Assembly: GCA_016705685.1 (NCBI GenBank)
Contig: JADJLB010000001.1
Span: 992,001 to 1,056,000, forward strand
Source of the DNA: Propionivibrio sp.
GTDB taxonomy: Bacteria > Pseudomonadota > Gammaproteobacteria > Burkholderiales > Rhodocyclaceae
Length of the DNA: 64,000 nt
Direction of reading: 5' to 3'
Of this stretch, positions 36,110-45,456 are shown piece after piece (the first letter of the stretch is position 1; the number at the start of each line of letters is the position of its first letter). The notes below the pieces were generated by a model. It searched no databases and was not told where the DNA came from. It saw only the letters and a list, made by a program, of their open reading frames with translations. The translations under genes and the position numbers were made by a program.

Positions 36110-36553
36110 ATGCTGAAGCAAAAAGGTTTTACCCTCATCGAACTCATCGTCGTCATTGTCATTTTGGGTATTCTGGCGGCGACGGCACTGCCGAAGTTTG
36201 TTGATTTGTCATCCGATGCTGGTGACGCAGCGACGAAAGGAGTCGCTGGAGCGATTGCTTCGGCAACCGCGGTTAACTACGCGGCAAAGGCTGTTGGTAA
36301 AGCTGGCGCAGCTACCTTGAACGATACCAATGCTGCGACTTGTACTACCGCAGTTTTACAACCGTTGGTAAGTGGCATTACATTGACCGATGGGGCTGGC
36401 GCAACAGCGAATGCCGATACTTACAACGTCACGACCGGGGCTGGTGCTCCTGCGGTTACCTGCGCAGCCAGTCCGGGAGTGGCAACAAAATGCACCCTTC
36501 AAGGGTTCAAGGGTTCATCCTACCAAGCAACGGTTATTTGCACTGGCCCGTAA
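36110..36553 (+). CDS. mshA: Type IV major pilin candidate, MshA-like
   Basis: 147 residues. Leader MLKQKG, then FTLIELIVVIVILGILAATALP with Glu5. The mature protein is about 141 residues, Ala/Thr/Gly-rich, with cysteines (ATCTTAV, AVTCAAS, TKCTLQ, VICTGP) able to form two disulfides. AAGGA seven bases before the ATG. The simple pilin body, strong ribosome site and following hairpin make this the likely major subunit. It lies 17 bases after the MshB-like gene. Confidence 0.88.
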   Translation: MLKQKGFTLIELIVVIVILGILAATALPKFVDLSSDAGDAATKGVAGAIASATAVNYAAKAVGKAGAATLNDTNAATCTTAVLQPLVSGITLTDGAGATANADTYNVTTGAGAPAVTCAASPGVATKCTLQGFKGSSYQATVICTGP

Positions 36554-36642
36554 CATGTCTTGAGGTTCATTGGGGGCCTCAACCTATGTATGGGCTTGCT
36601 GAGCATCGGGCCGTAGCCCACGCCAACTGGCGATCTTGAGGA

Positions 36643-36687
36643 AAATGGCCCGGAGAATGGCTAGAATAGGCGATCTCCGGGCCATTT
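36643..36687 (+). terminator. Long perfect hairpin after the major pilin gene
   Basis: Two 14-base arms, AAATGGCCCGGAGA at 36643-36656 and TCTCCGGGCCATTT at 36674-36687, pair without mismatch around a 17-base loop. Only three Ts follow, so it would be a leaky terminator or an mRNA-stabilising stem. It sits between mshA and mshQ and could let pilin be made in excess of downstream minor components. Confidence 0.6.
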
Positions 36688-36753
36688 GCTCTACGGTGGC
36701 CCGTGCATGCGGGTTTCGGCGATGTGGCGTGAGGAGGTGTGGGATGGTGGCTC

Positions 36754-39700
36754 ATGAAGCTAGCTAAGTTAGCCGGCTGGTTGTGCCTGCTGGCGCTGGC
36801 GCTTCTTCTGGCGCCGCGTCTGGCTCTGGCGGTGACCTACGTTAACCAGTCCTACCCGTTTGCCTGGATCGACTCCACCGGCCATACCAAGGTGGGGTAC
36901 AACACCGTCCCCTACAAGTTCAATTCCGTCGCCGGTTGCGGAACGACGCCACCCACGCTGGACGACACGTTGAGCGACGATATTCCGTTGGGTTTCAACT
37001 TCATGTACGGCGGCGTGGTGTTCACCAGCGCCCGCATCATGAGCAACGGGCGTCTGCAGTTTGGCAATACGACCTGCGGTTTCGGCAGTCCGGTGACGCA
37101 ATTGCCGTATCCAAACGCCAGTCTGAATTACACGATGCGCATTTACGGCAACGATCTGGATCACACCGCCAAGTCCGAGGTTCCCGCCTATACCACGGTC
37201 TGCCTCAATCGCATCTCATGCTATGTCAGTTACGCCACGCTCGGCACAGCGCCCAACCGCAGCTTTGTCGTGACCTGGAACAACGTGCCGGAATGGGCGT
37301 CGGGAGGGTCGACCAGCGGCAACTACAACCTGCAGATCATCCTGCAGGAAAATGGCGAGTTCATCTATCAGTACGGGGCGAATACACCCGGCCCCGGTAA
37401 CGCCACCGCCCAGGTTGGCTGGCAGGTCGATACCAACGACTATGACATTCCGGCAGTCGGCTACCCGGCGAGCAACAGCGCGATCAAGTTTTATATTCCG
37501 CGCCCGGTCGCCGAGTACCGCATGGAACAGGGGAGCTGGAACGGCACCGCCGGCGAGGTACTCGATACCAGCGGCAACGCCCGCCACGGCACGGCCATTG
37601 TGGCCGGTGCCGGCTTGCTGCCGTCGGACGTGGCGACCGGGAAGGTTTGCCGTGGTGGTCAGATCGCGGATAACGCCACGGCGGCAAACATCAGCGCGAT
37701 CAATTCGAATGTTTCGATACCAACCACCGTCGGGGCCGTCGGCACGATCGCGTTCTGGTACAACAACTCCAGCGGCGATCGCATGCTGTTCGACGCCAGT
37801 GTGGCCAATAACCAATGGTTTTACCTAATGCGCACCGGTAGCCGGACCCTACGTTTTGTCGTTACCGACAGCGGCGGTACGCGTCGCGCCGTCGAAACGG
37901 CTGCCAACGCCATACCCAATGCGGGCTGGACGCACATTGCGGTGACCTGGAATTTCAATGCGCTGGCGGCGGCCAACAGTGACCGCCTGCGTATCTATGT
38001 AAATGGCGTATTGTCCAACACGTCGGCATTCACTACGGGGAATACACTTTCGGCCAGCATCGGCACGCTTTACCTCGGCGACAACCGCAGCAGCTTCATC
38101 GACGCGACCGGTCCCGGGACGGGCGCATCCGCCGGCAACCCCGGCGGAACCAACGCCACGCTCGACGAGTTTCGAATTTACAACTACGAGGGCGCCGTCG
38201 GGCTGGTGCTGCGCGATATGAATCAAGCCGGTTCCTGTCTGAGTCACTACGCCATTGCGACCTCCGGCATGCCGTCGGTCTGCTCGCCGGCGCTGCCGGT
38301 GCAAGTGACGGTGGCGGCGCATGACAGCGGGCACAGCGGCGTGATCATGCCCAACAACACGACGCAGATTGCGCTTTTTATCTCCTCCACCTCCGTCCCC
38401 GGAAGCTTGGCCGCGCCCCGTACCAATGGCGGCGACTGGAGCCTCGTGTCGGGCTATGGCACGTTTGACAACGGAGCGGCCAACGACGGCGTGGCGACGT
38501 ATATTTTCAACGGCGAGTATCAGGCGGTGTTCAGCTACCAGCCGAGCATTTCAGGTGACGTATACGCGCACGCGACCGACGGTCAAACCGTCGAGTCCGA
38601 AAACGCGCTTATTTCCGTGGCCGGTTGTGTGGCGAATTTCAACGGCTGTGAAACGGTGGCGCCCCAGTGTGTTCCTGCCGCTCCCCCCGCGCTGGCCTAC
38701 GCGGCGCTGTACACCAAACTGGCCAACACGAATTTCAGTCAGGATGGCGTGGCCCTGAAGTCCGACGGCACGCTGGAGAATACTTTTGCTGGCAGTGTCG
38801 CCGTTGACCTGCTGGCCAACATCAATACTGGCGTCGCCATCGGCGCCAATAATTGCCCGAGCACCCAGGATGCGGTCATCGCGCTGGGCAGTGCCACCTT
38901 CAGCGGCGGTCGGGCGACCCTCGGCGCGATCAATGTGAACAAAGCCTACCGCGATGTGCGCATGCGCTTTACCTGCGCGGCGGCGGTGTGCGGCAGCGCC
39001 ATCACCCAGTGTTCCAGCGACAACTTCGCGATTCGCCCGCAACTGTTTACGCTATCCACGACGACGGCGCTGAATCCGGCATCGAACAAGCTGGCCGCCG
39101 GCGAGGACTTCAATCTGACGGCCAACCCCGGCGTGACCGTGGGTTACACCGGAACGCCGGCCGTCACGACGGCGCTGGTCAAGGACCACAACGCGGCTGT
39201 GGCGGGCGTGCTGAACGGCAGTTTCAGCGCGGCCAGCGGGGGCAATGCAACAGGCATTTTCCAGTATCAGGATGTCGGGACGATTACCTTCAGTGCCGAT
39301 GCGGTCACGGACGCCTCCTATACCAGCGTCGATCAGGCCAGCGGCGGTTGCGTCGCCGCGTCGACTTCGAATACGGCCAGCGGCGGCAAGTTCGGCTGCA
39401 CGGTGGGCAGTTCGGTGCTGGGGCCGCTCGGCCGCTTCTACCCGCATCATTTTGCTGTCAATGCCAGTTTCGTTCCGGCCTGCGCTGGGGGCTTCACGTA
39501 CATGGATCACGACGCGCTGGCGACGGTGCTCGATGTCACCGCCCAGAGCAAGAGCGACGCCACGACCACGCGCTATGTCACTCCGGCGAGCGCCAGTGTA
39601 CCGCTCGCCACGCTGGGCCTCAGTCTCCTCAACGCCGCCAGTGCGACCGATCTGCTGACCCGGCTGTCTCAGCCGGTGGTGCCGGCGCGTGTGTGGACGG

Positions 39701-40362
39701 CAGGCGTCTACACGGGAAGCGATACCTATCGCTTCGATGCCCGAAACCTGGCCACCCCGGTCGTCGATGGACCGTATGACAGTTTGAAATGGCGGGTGAC
39801 CATCACCGATGCCACCGACGGCGTGCAGATCACGAAACTTAACGGCGCCGCAGTGGCGGCCGTATCCAGCGTCGATTCGCTCGGCACGCGCATGCGCTTT
39901 GGCCGTCTGTGGCTGGGCAATGCCTACGGATCTGAGAAGAGCAACCTGTCGCTGCCCTACGAAACCCAGTACTGGAACGGTTTTGCTTTCGTCAAAAATA
40001 CGCTCGACAGTTGCACGACGCTGACGGCGGCGAATTTCGGTATCGGCAATTATCAGAATGCGGTGAGCGCTGGCAATCTGCCCGCGACGTCGATTACGCC
40101 AGGGGCGTTCGGCAGCGGCGCCGGCACGGTAACGCTGGCTGCGCCGAATGCGGCGGGTAGCGCCGATCTGGTGGTTCGGCTCAACCCGACGCTGGGCATG
40201 TGCCCGGCCTGGGTGCCCGCTTATCCCGCCGGCGTGCCGGCGACGGCCGATTACCTGCGCGGCAAGTGGTGCGGCGCGGCGTATGACAAGGACCCCGTGG
40301 CGCGGGCGACCTTCGGGATCAACAAGACCAACCGGCAGATCTATCTCAGAGAGGGCTTTTGA
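36754..40362 (+). CDS. mshQ: MSHA biogenesis protein MshQ (LamG-like and DUF6701 domains)
   Basis: About 1202 residues. A signal peptide (LAGWLCLLALALLLAPRLALA) is followed by a beta-rich N-terminal domain (GFNFMYGGVVFTSARIMSNG), a concanavalin/LamG domain at about 255-500 (FYIPRPVAEYRMEQGSWNG, WTHIAVTWNFNA), and a long C-terminal region of the DUF6701 type ending YDKDPVARATFGINKTNRQI. It is the large surface or tip-associated protein of MSHA loci and a candidate adhesin. The ATG at 36754 begins the signal peptide; a GTG at 36739 is possible. Unusually it lies between the pilin and mshC rather than at the end. Confidence 0.88.
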   Translation: MKLAKLAGWLCLLALALLLAPRLALAVTYVNQSYPFAWIDSTGHTKVGYNTVPYKFNSVAGCGTTPPTLDDTLSDDIPLGFNFMYGGVVFTSARIMSNGRLQFGNTTCGFGSPVTQLPYPNASLNYTMRIYGNDLDHTAKSEVPAYTTVCLNRISCYVSYATLGTAPNRSFVVTWNNVPEWASGGSTSGNYNLQIILQENGEFIYQYGANTPGPGNATAQVGWQVDTNDYDIPAVGYPASNSAIKFYIPRPVAEYRMEQGSWNGTAGEVLDTSGNARHGTAIVAGAGLLPSDVATGKVCRGGQIADNATAANISAINSNVSIPTTVGAVGTIAFWYNNSSGDRMLFDASVANNQWFYLMRTGSRTLRFVVTDSGGTRRAVETAANAIPNAGWTHIAVTWNFNALAAANSDRLRIYVNGVLSNTSAFTTGNTLSASIGTLYLGDNRSSFIDATGPGTGASAGNPGGTNATLDEFRIYNYEGAVGLVLRDMNQAGSCLSHYAIATSGMPSVCSPALPVQVTVAAHDSGHSGVIMPNNTTQIALFISSTSVPGSLAAPRTNGGDWSLVSGYGTFDNGAANDGVATYIFNGEYQAVFSYQPSISGDVYAHATDGQTVESENALISVAGCVANFNGCETVAPQCVPAAPPALAYAALYTKLANTNFSQDGVALKSDGTLENTFAGSVAVDLLANINTGVAIGANNCPSTQDAVIALGSATFSGGRATLGAINVNKAYRDVRMRFTCAAAVCGSAITQCSSDNFAIRPQLFTLSTTTALNPASNKLAAGEDFNLTANPGVTVGYTGTPAVTTALVKDHNAAVAGVLNGSFSAASGGNATGIFQYQDVGTITFSADAVTDASYTSVDQASGGCVAASTSNTASGGKFGCTVGSSVLGPLGRFYPHHFAVNASFVPACAGGFTYMDHDALATVLDVTAQSKSDATTTRYVTPASASVPLATLGLSLLNAASATDLLTRLSQPVVPARVWTAGVYTGSDTYRFDARNLATPVVDGPYDSLKWRVTITDATDGVQITKLNGAAVAAVSSVDSLGTRMRFGRLWLGNAYGSEKSNLSLPYETQYWNGFAFVKNTLDSCTTLTAANFGIGNYQNAVSAGNLPATSITPGAFGSGAGTVTLAAPNAAGSADLVVRLNPTLGMCPAWVPAYPAGVPATADYLRGKWCGAAYDKDPVARATFGINKTNRQIYLREGF

Positions 40363-40370
40363 CGACAACC

Positions 40371-40799
40371 ATGAACGCGCGCGGCTTTACCCTGGTCGAG
40401 CTGGTTACGACGATTGTGGTTGTCGGCATATTGGCGGTGGCGGCACTGCCACGCATGTTTGACCAGAATGTTTTCGAGGCGCGCGGCTTTTTCGATGAAA
40501 CCAAATCCCTGCTACGCTATGCGCAAAAAACGGCGGTGGCGCAACGGCGCACCGTTTGCGTCGCGCTGGGGGCAACCGGTGTGGGGCTGACCATCGCCGG
40601 CGCCGCCAATTCGAATGTGTGCAATACGCCGTTGACCTTGCCCAATACTCCACGCGGGGGAACGGGGCTTGTCCCGTCGGTTGCCGCCTTCCAGTTTCGC
40701 AGCGTCGGTGGAACGGATCAGGCCGCCGATGTGACCCTGGTTATCGCCGGCGCGACGGGGACCATCACCATCGATCACACGACCGGCTATGTGTATTAA
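40371..40799 (+). CDS. mshC: Minor prepilin, MshC-like
   Basis: About 142 residues. Short leader MNARG, then FTLVELVTTIVVVGILAVAALP with Glu5. The body has GspH/FimT-like features (YAQKTAVAQRRTVCVAL) and two cysteines. Start at ATG 40371; a TTG at 40359, overlapping the mshQ stop, is an alternative. It overlaps the next pilin gene by 11 bases. Confidence 0.85.
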   Translation: MNARGFTLVELVTTIVVVGILAVAALPRMFDQNVFEARGFFDETKSLLRYAQKTAVAQRRTVCVALGATGVGLTIAGAANSNVCNTPLTLPNTPRGGTGLVPSVAAFQFRSVGGTDQAADVTLVIAGATGTITIDHTTGYVY

Positions 40800-41280
40800 G
40801 CCTTTCCCGCAACGCACCCGCCAACGCGGCGTGACACTGATCGAGTTAATCATCTTCATCATTGTCATCAGCGTGGGTCTGGTCGGCATTCTGGCGGTGA
40901 TGAATACGACGGTACGCTCAAGCGCTCAGCCCATGGTGCGCAAGCAGGCCATGGCGATGGCCGACGCAATTCTCGAAGAAATCTTGGCAAAAGATGCCAC
41001 TTTGACCCTGCCGGAAACCGACTTCGCGGCATGTGGGAACCGTGCGCTGTACGTCGGAGTGCAGGATTACGCCTGTTTCGACGGCGCTCCGGCAACGGCG
41101 GTGATTCGCGGAATCGACACCCTCGGTTCGACGCCGATTGGCGCACTCGTAGGCTTCACCGCGGCCGTTGCCGTCGCGCCGGTTGCCGTCAGCGGGGTGG
41201 CGCTGCAACGGGTTGCCGTGACCGTGACTGGAAGCGGCGAGACGATCACGCTGTTCGGCTACCGGGCCGCCGGCTTTTGA
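40789..41280 (+). CDS. mshD: Minor prepilin, MshD-like
   Basis: 163 residues. Leader of 14 ending RQRG, then VTLIELIIFIIVISVGLVGIL, with Val instead of Phe at mature position 1 and Glu5 kept. Cysteines in FAACGNRAL and DYACFDG. GspI/PilV-like. The ATG lies inside the end of the previous gene. Confidence 0.85.
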   Translation: MCIKPFPQRTRQRGVTLIELIIFIIVISVGLVGILAVMNTTVRSSAQPMVRKQAMAMADAILEEILAKDATLTLPETDFAACGNRALYVGVQDYACFDGAPATAVIRGIDTLGSTPIGALVGFTAAVAVAPVAVSGVALQRVAVTVTGSGETITLFGYRAAGF

Positions 41281-41282
41281 CC

Positions 41283-42191
41283 ATGCATCATTCAGCTCAC
41301 TTCGCCAGAACGCGGGGATTTACGCTGATCGAGGCGATCGTGGCGATCGTCATCACCGGAATCATCGCCGGCATGGTTGCCGTATTCATTCGCAGCCCGG
41401 TCGAAGGGTATATGGATGCGGCGCGTCGTGCGGAATTGACCGATATCGCCGATACCGCCGTTCGGCGCATGGCGCGGGACATACGACTGGCCTTGCCGAA
41501 CAGCGTGCGGAACCCGTCGGACGGTTCGGATTCTTGTATCGAGTTCATGCCGACCAAGATCGGCGCGCGTTACCGCGCCGCGCCCGACGGGGCGACCGGG
41601 CTGGGCGATCCGCTTGAATTTTCCGCTCTGGACGACAAATTCGACATGCTCTGGTCGAATGCCGCTTTGCCGGCCGATAGCCAGATCGCCGCCGGCGACG
41701 TGGTGGTGGTGTACAACGATGGCAGCGCCAGCGGTAACGCCTATACCGGGAGCAATGCCATCCAGGTCGCCTCGGTCGCCGAACCGGGCGGGACCGCGGA
41801 CAGCACGGCGATCACCTTCGTCGGCGTCGGCGCGGCGACGCCTTTCAATCGCAAGCCGCTGCCGAGCGAATCACCGGGCAGCCGCTTTCAGGTCGTTCCG
41901 GCGGGATCGCACGTCGTGGCCTACCGTTGTAACGGCGGGCAATTGACGCGTCATACGCGCACCTTGGGTGGCGCGTGGGCTACGCCGGCAAGCTGCGCGG
42001 CGATGGTCGCCGGGGCGACGACAGCGGTACTGGCCAACAATCTCGGAACGTGCAGCCTGCGCTATGACCCGCCCGGCGCGAGCACCGGCCTGAGCCGCTT
42101 CGGGATCGTTTCGATGACATTGGGAATTACCGATGCGACCGGCGAGACGGTGAATCTGTATCACCAGGTGCACGTGGATAATACGCCGTGA
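41283..42191 (+). CDS. mshO: Minor prepilin, MshO-like
   Basis: 302 residues, the largest minor pilin. Leader MHHSAHFARTRG, then FTLIEAIVAIVITGIIAGMVA. The body is GspJ/PilW-like (RRMARDIRLALPNSVR) with cysteines SCIEFMP, AYRCNGG, ASCAAM and GTCSLRY. The ATG at 41283 follows the mshD stop by two bases; the frame is open further upstream but the leader fixes the start. Confidence 0.87.
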   Translation: MHHSAHFARTRGFTLIEAIVAIVITGIIAGMVAVFIRSPVEGYMDAARRAELTDIADTAVRRMARDIRLALPNSVRNPSDGSDSCIEFMPTKIGARYRAAPDGATGLGDPLEFSALDDKFDMLWSNAALPADSQIAAGDVVVVYNDGSASGNAYTGSNAIQVASVAEPGGTADSTAITFVGVGAATPFNRKPLPSESPGSRFQVVPAGSHVVAYRCNGGQLTRHTRTLGGAWATPASCAAMVAGATTAVLANNLGTCSLRYDPPGASTGLSRFGIVSMTLGITDATGETVNLYHQVHVDNTP

Positions 42192-42610
42192 ATCCGTACG
42201 CCACGAACCGGAACCGCGCCCGCTCGGCCTCGACAGATCAAGGTGGTTTTGCCATCGTTTCGGCGATCTTTCTGCTCGTCGCGCTGGCGGCGCTGGGCGC
42301 TTTCATGCTGACTTTATCGAACACGCAGCATCTCACTTCGGCGCAGGACGTCCAGGGTTCGCGCGCCTATTGGGCGGCCAAGGGAGGGGCTCAGTGGGCG
42401 GCCGGCTTCATCATCGCAAACAATGCCTGCCCGGGCGGATCGCCGGCATTTACCGACGGATTCAACGTCGTCGTAGCCTGCACGTCTCATGATTATGTCG
42501 AGGGGATCACTACGCGTCGGGTTTATTGGGTGAGATCGACGGCATCGGCCGGTGGCGCCGTTGGCGGAGCCGCGTATGTCGAAAGGGAAGTGCAGGTATT
42601 TATTGAATGA
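42188..42610 (+). CDS. mshP: MSHA minor component MshP (PilX-like)
   Basis: 140 residues with a PilX-like N-terminus, DQGGFAIVSAIFLLVALAALGAF, lacking Glu5 and the FTLIE motif, and then a small globular part with two Cys (NACPGG, VVACTS). GTG start overlapping the mshO stop (GTGA). It closes the prepilin block and is followed by a 107-base AT-rich gap. Confidence 0.85.
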   Translation: MNPYATNRNRARSASTDQGGFAIVSAIFLLVALAALGAFMLTLSNTQHLTSAQDVQGSRAYWAAKGGAQWAAGFIIANNACPGGSPAFTDGFNVVVACTSHDYVEGITTRRVYWVRSTASAGGAVGGAAYVEREVQVFIE

Positions 42611-42717
42611 GTTTTGCAATGTTCCAACATGAATTGCGCTTGCTGGTAAAATAAAAGTCCTTGTTATTTAGCAGCTTAATGCGTATCTTTAAACAAAATT
42701 ATAAATAAGGGGACTGG
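42611..42717 (+). promoter_or_regulatory. AT-rich gap, probable internal promoter before mshI
   Basis: Between two runs of overlapping genes this 107-base gap is strikingly AT-rich. It holds TAAAAT at 42647-42652 with a loose TTCCAA 19 bases upstream, several TTTA/TATAAAT stretches and AAGGGG six bases before the mshI ATG. It most likely separates the pilin transcript from the assembly-complex transcript. Confidence 0.4.
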
Positions 42718-43671
42718 ATGCTTCCGTTTTTCTCGACGCAACGCAAACCCGGCTGGCTGGCCATCCTTCCGCAGAGTGGACAGGTGACGCTGGCACACGT
42801 GGTTCGCGATCGCGATTCACGGCCTGAAGTCAGGCTGCTGGACAGCTTTGCGTTGGAGAATGGCGAGCATGAGGCCTTGCAGCGCCTGCGCGTGACCCGC
42901 CAGCTCAAGACCTACGCCTGCACCACGCTGATGGACAACGGCGAATACAACCTGACGCAGCTCGATTCGCCGCCGGTTCCCGAAGAAGAGCGCAAGGAGG
43001 CCTTGCGCTGGGCGCTCAAGGATATGGTGAGTTACCCGCTCGATAGCGCGTGCATCGATGTACTCGACATACCGATCATGGGCATGCCGCCGGGGCGCTC
43101 GGCGGGCGTTCTGGTGGTATCGGCCGCCGAGCAGGCGGTGCGCGCGCGCATCGCTCCTTTCGAAGAAGCCAGGATCGCGCTCGATGCGGTCGATATACCC
43201 GAGCTGGCTCAGCGCAACGTCGCCGCCTTGCTGGAAGACAACAACCGCGGGCTGGTCTTCCTGCGCATCGACGAGACCGGGCTGATGCTGACGCTGAGCT
43301 TTCACGGCGAGTTGATCGCCGTACGGCGCGGCGAGATGAATACACATCAGCTTAACGGCGCCGATGTCGGTCAGCGCGAGCACACCAAGGAGCGACTGGT
43401 GCTCGAACTGCAACGCAGTCTGGACAATTTCGATCGACAGTACAGCCACATCCCCATCTCCAAAGTGATCCTGGCCAGTTACCCCAGGGTGGAAAAGCTG
43501 GCGGCCGATCTAGGCCAGAATACCTACGTGCCGATCCAGGAGATGGACCTCTCCGAGGTGCTCGATTTCCCCGCGATACCGGAGCTGCGGGACACCCAGT
43601 GCCAGGCGAAGAATCTGCTGGCGATCGGCGCCGCGCTGAGATCGGACCTCGTTTCAAAGGTGGGGGCGTGA
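42718..43671 (+). CDS. mshI: MSHA biogenesis protein MshI (PilM-like)
   Basis: 317 residues, cytosolic, equivalent to the actin-like PilM part of the pilus alignment complex (EEERKEALRWALKDMVSYPLD region, read ALRWALKDMVSYPLD; LDAVDIPELAQRN; GLVFLRIDETGLML; LELQRSLDNFDRQYSHIP). It would bind the N-terminal tail of the PilN-like protein encoded next. AAGGGG precedes the ATG. It overlaps the next gene by GTGA. Confidence 0.85.
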   Translation: MLPFFSTQRKPGWLAILPQSGQVTLAHVVRDRDSRPEVRLLDSFALENGEHEALQRLRVTRQLKTYACTTLMDNGEYNLTQLDSPPVPEEERKEALRWALKDMVSYPLDSACIDVLDIPIMGMPPGRSAGVLVVSAAEQAVRARIAPFEEARIALDAVDIPELAQRNVAALLEDNNRGLVFLRIDETGLMLTLSFHGELIAVRRGEMNTHQLNGADVGQREHTKERLVLELQRSLDNFDRQYSHIPISKVILASYPRVEKLAADLGQNTYVPIQEMDLSEVLDFPAIPELRDTQCQAKNLLAIGAALRSDLVSKVGA

Positions 43672-44387
43672 GCCAGCAGATCAACCTTTATGATGCGCGC
43701 CTGCGGCCGCGCCATGAACTGGCGGTGGCGAGAAATCTCGGGATCGGCGCGATGGCATTGCTGCTGCTGATGACCTTGTTGTCGTTCTGGGTGAGCGTCG
43801 ATGCCGCTCGCAAGACGGAAGCGGCAGCGCAGACCCAGAAGTTGTTGACCGACGAACAGGAACGGCTGACCGCGCTGACCAAGACGGTATCCGAGCGCCG
43901 CGTATCGCCAGCCCTGTCAGCCGAACTGGATAACGCCAAAGCGATGCTGGCTTCGCGCAATGAGATCATGACCTTTCTGGATTCCGGCCGCCTGGGCAAT
44001 GCATCGGGATTTTCAACGGTGATGACCGGGTTTGCCAGGCTGTCGCAAAACGATATATGGCTGACCGGGTTTCAGGTGACAGTCGGCGGCGAGGAAATCG
44101 AAATTCGCGGACGCTTGCTCGACTCGTCGAAATTGCCCGCCTATGTGCAGCGCCTGAGCAGCGAACCGGTCTTCAAGGGACGCCGCTTCGCCGCGCTGGA
44201 AATGAAGGGCATCGATCCCGACGAGGAGAAAACGGATCGGCCAGCTTTGCTGAATGCCGTCGACAAGCCGCGCGATGCCGGACCTCAATCGGCCGTAGCC
44301 AAGTTACCGCGCTTCGTTGAATTCGTGCTGCGTTCGGAAAATGTTGGCGGCATGGATGGCGATGTGCGTGAAGGAGCGAGGCGATGA
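43668..44387 (+). CDS. PilN-like pilus assembly protein (MshI2)
   Basis: 239 residues. It begins VSQQINLYDARLRPRHELA, the PilN-type cytosolic tail that binds PilM, followed by one membrane helix (IGAMALLLLMTLLSFWVSV) and a periplasmic coiled coil plus ferredoxin-like domain (DIWLTGFQVTVGGEEIEIRG). GTG start overlapping the mshI stop. Position and layout match MshI2 of other MSHA loci. Confidence 0.83.
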   Translation: MSQQINLYDARLRPRHELAVARNLGIGAMALLLLMTLLSFWVSVDAARKTEAAAQTQKLLTDEQERLTALTKTVSERRVSPALSAELDNAKAMLASRNEIMTFLDSGRLGNASGFSTVMTGFARLSQNDIWLTGFQVTVGGEEIEIRGRLLDSSKLPAYVQRLSSEPVFKGRRFAALEMKGIDPDEEKTDRPALLNAVDKPRDAGPQSAVAKLPRFVEFVLRSENVGGMDGDVREGARR

Positions 44388-45073
44388 AAGCCTTTTGGCT
44401 GAAGCTGGCGGCACGCTATGACGCGCTGCAATTGCGCGAACGGTGTCTGGTTGCCGCCGCCGTGCTCGGCGGGATCGTCCTGATCGGGTACAGCTTGTTC
44501 ATCGACCCGGCGGTGAAGCGTGCGCATCTGGCGGAACGCAGTTTGCAGGAGCAGCGCGCGCAACTGACCAATGTGCAGGCGCAGATAGAAAGCTTGCAGT
44601 CTCCGAGCCAGAATCCTGACCTTGCCGCAGGCGCCGAATTGGCCAGCCTGAAAAATCAATTGAACGTGCTGGGCGACCGTCTGCTGGTCCTGGAAGGGTC
44701 GTTGGTGCCACCGCAGCGCATGTCGGCGCTACTGGAGGACATGATCGGTCGCAAGACGGGCCTGCGCTTGCTCAGCCTGAAAACCCTACCGGTCACGCCC
44801 CTGCTGGACAAGAAACCCGGGGCAGACGATAACGGGCCGGCAAAAACCGGGGAAGCCCCGGCGAGCCCATCGGCGGGCCTTTTCAAGCATGGTGTCGAAA
44901 TCAGGCTGGAAGGAAGTTACCCGGAGCTGACCGCCTATCTCGAACGCCTGGAACAATCTCAATCAAAACTATTGTGGCGCAGCGTTTCCCTTTCGGCCGA
45001 GAAATATCCCAAGCTGGTGCTCACGCTGACCGTCTATACCCTGAGTCTGGATCGCACATGGTTGATCGTCTGA
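44384..45073 (+). CDS. mshJ: MSHA biogenesis protein MshJ (PilO-like)
   Basis: 229 residues: a short cytosolic part, one membrane helix (CLVAAAVLGGIVLIGYSLF), a coiled coil (about 50-110) and a PilO/GspM-like domain (VEIRLEGSYPELTAYLERLE). It partners the PilN-like protein in the periplasmic ring. Overlaps both neighbours. Confidence 0.85.
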   Translation: MKAFWLKLAARYDALQLRERCLVAAAVLGGIVLIGYSLFIDPAVKRAHLAERSLQEQRAQLTNVQAQIESLQSPSQNPDLAAGAELASLKNQLNVLGDRLLVLEGSLVPPQRMSALLEDMIGRKTGLRLLSLKTLPVTPLLDKKPGADDNGPAKTGEAPASPSAGLFKHGVEIRLEGSYPELTAYLERLEQSQSKLLWRSVSLSAEKYPKLVLTLTVYTLSLDRTWLIV

Positions 45074-45456
45074 GGTTTCTTCGTCGTGCCTTGCCCTGGG
45101 CGGTGCTGGCTGCGCTGATCGGGAATGCGCGGGCGCAAGCCGTGCTGTCCGACCCGACCCGCCCGCCGGTCGGCATGTCCACACCGCTTGTGGAGGCGGG
45201 TGGCGAAACTGGCCCTGTGTTACAGTCGGCCAAGATTCCAAAGAAAGGCAAGCCGGTTGCCGTCATCGGGGGCCAGCAGGTCAAGCTGGGGGAGATGTAC
45301 GGCGAGAGTCGCCTGATCAAGCTGACGGAGCATGAAGCCGTACTTGAAGGGCCGGCGGGGATCGAGCATTTGCCACTGACGCCGGGAATCGAAAAGACCA
45401 ACATCGTAAGAAAATCACCGGCCGTCAGACGCGCGCAGAGTGGGGGTAAGCCATGA
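45058..45456 (+). CDS. mshK: MSHA biogenesis protein MshK (PilP-like)
   Basis: About 132 residues with a signal peptide (ALPWAVLAALIGNARA), then SDPTRPPVG and a compact beta domain (KPVAVIGGQQVKLGEMYGES), as in MshK/PilP/GspC-like proteins that bridge the inner-membrane complex to the secretin. The ATG at 45058 lies 16 bases inside mshJ; the frame is open upstream without a signal sequence. Overlaps mshL by ATGA. Confidence 0.85.
   Translation: MVDRLRFLRRALPWAVLAALIGNARAQAVLSDPTRPPVGMSTPLVEAGGETGPVLQSAKIPKKGKPVAVIGGQQVKLGEMYGESRLIKLTEHEAVLEGPAGIEHLPLTPGIEKTNIVRKSPAVRRAQSGGKP

Noticed and set aside
39052-40368. 438-codon minus-strand frame opposite mshQ
   Set aside because: No domain, ribosome site or promoter, and entirely inside a confident gene.
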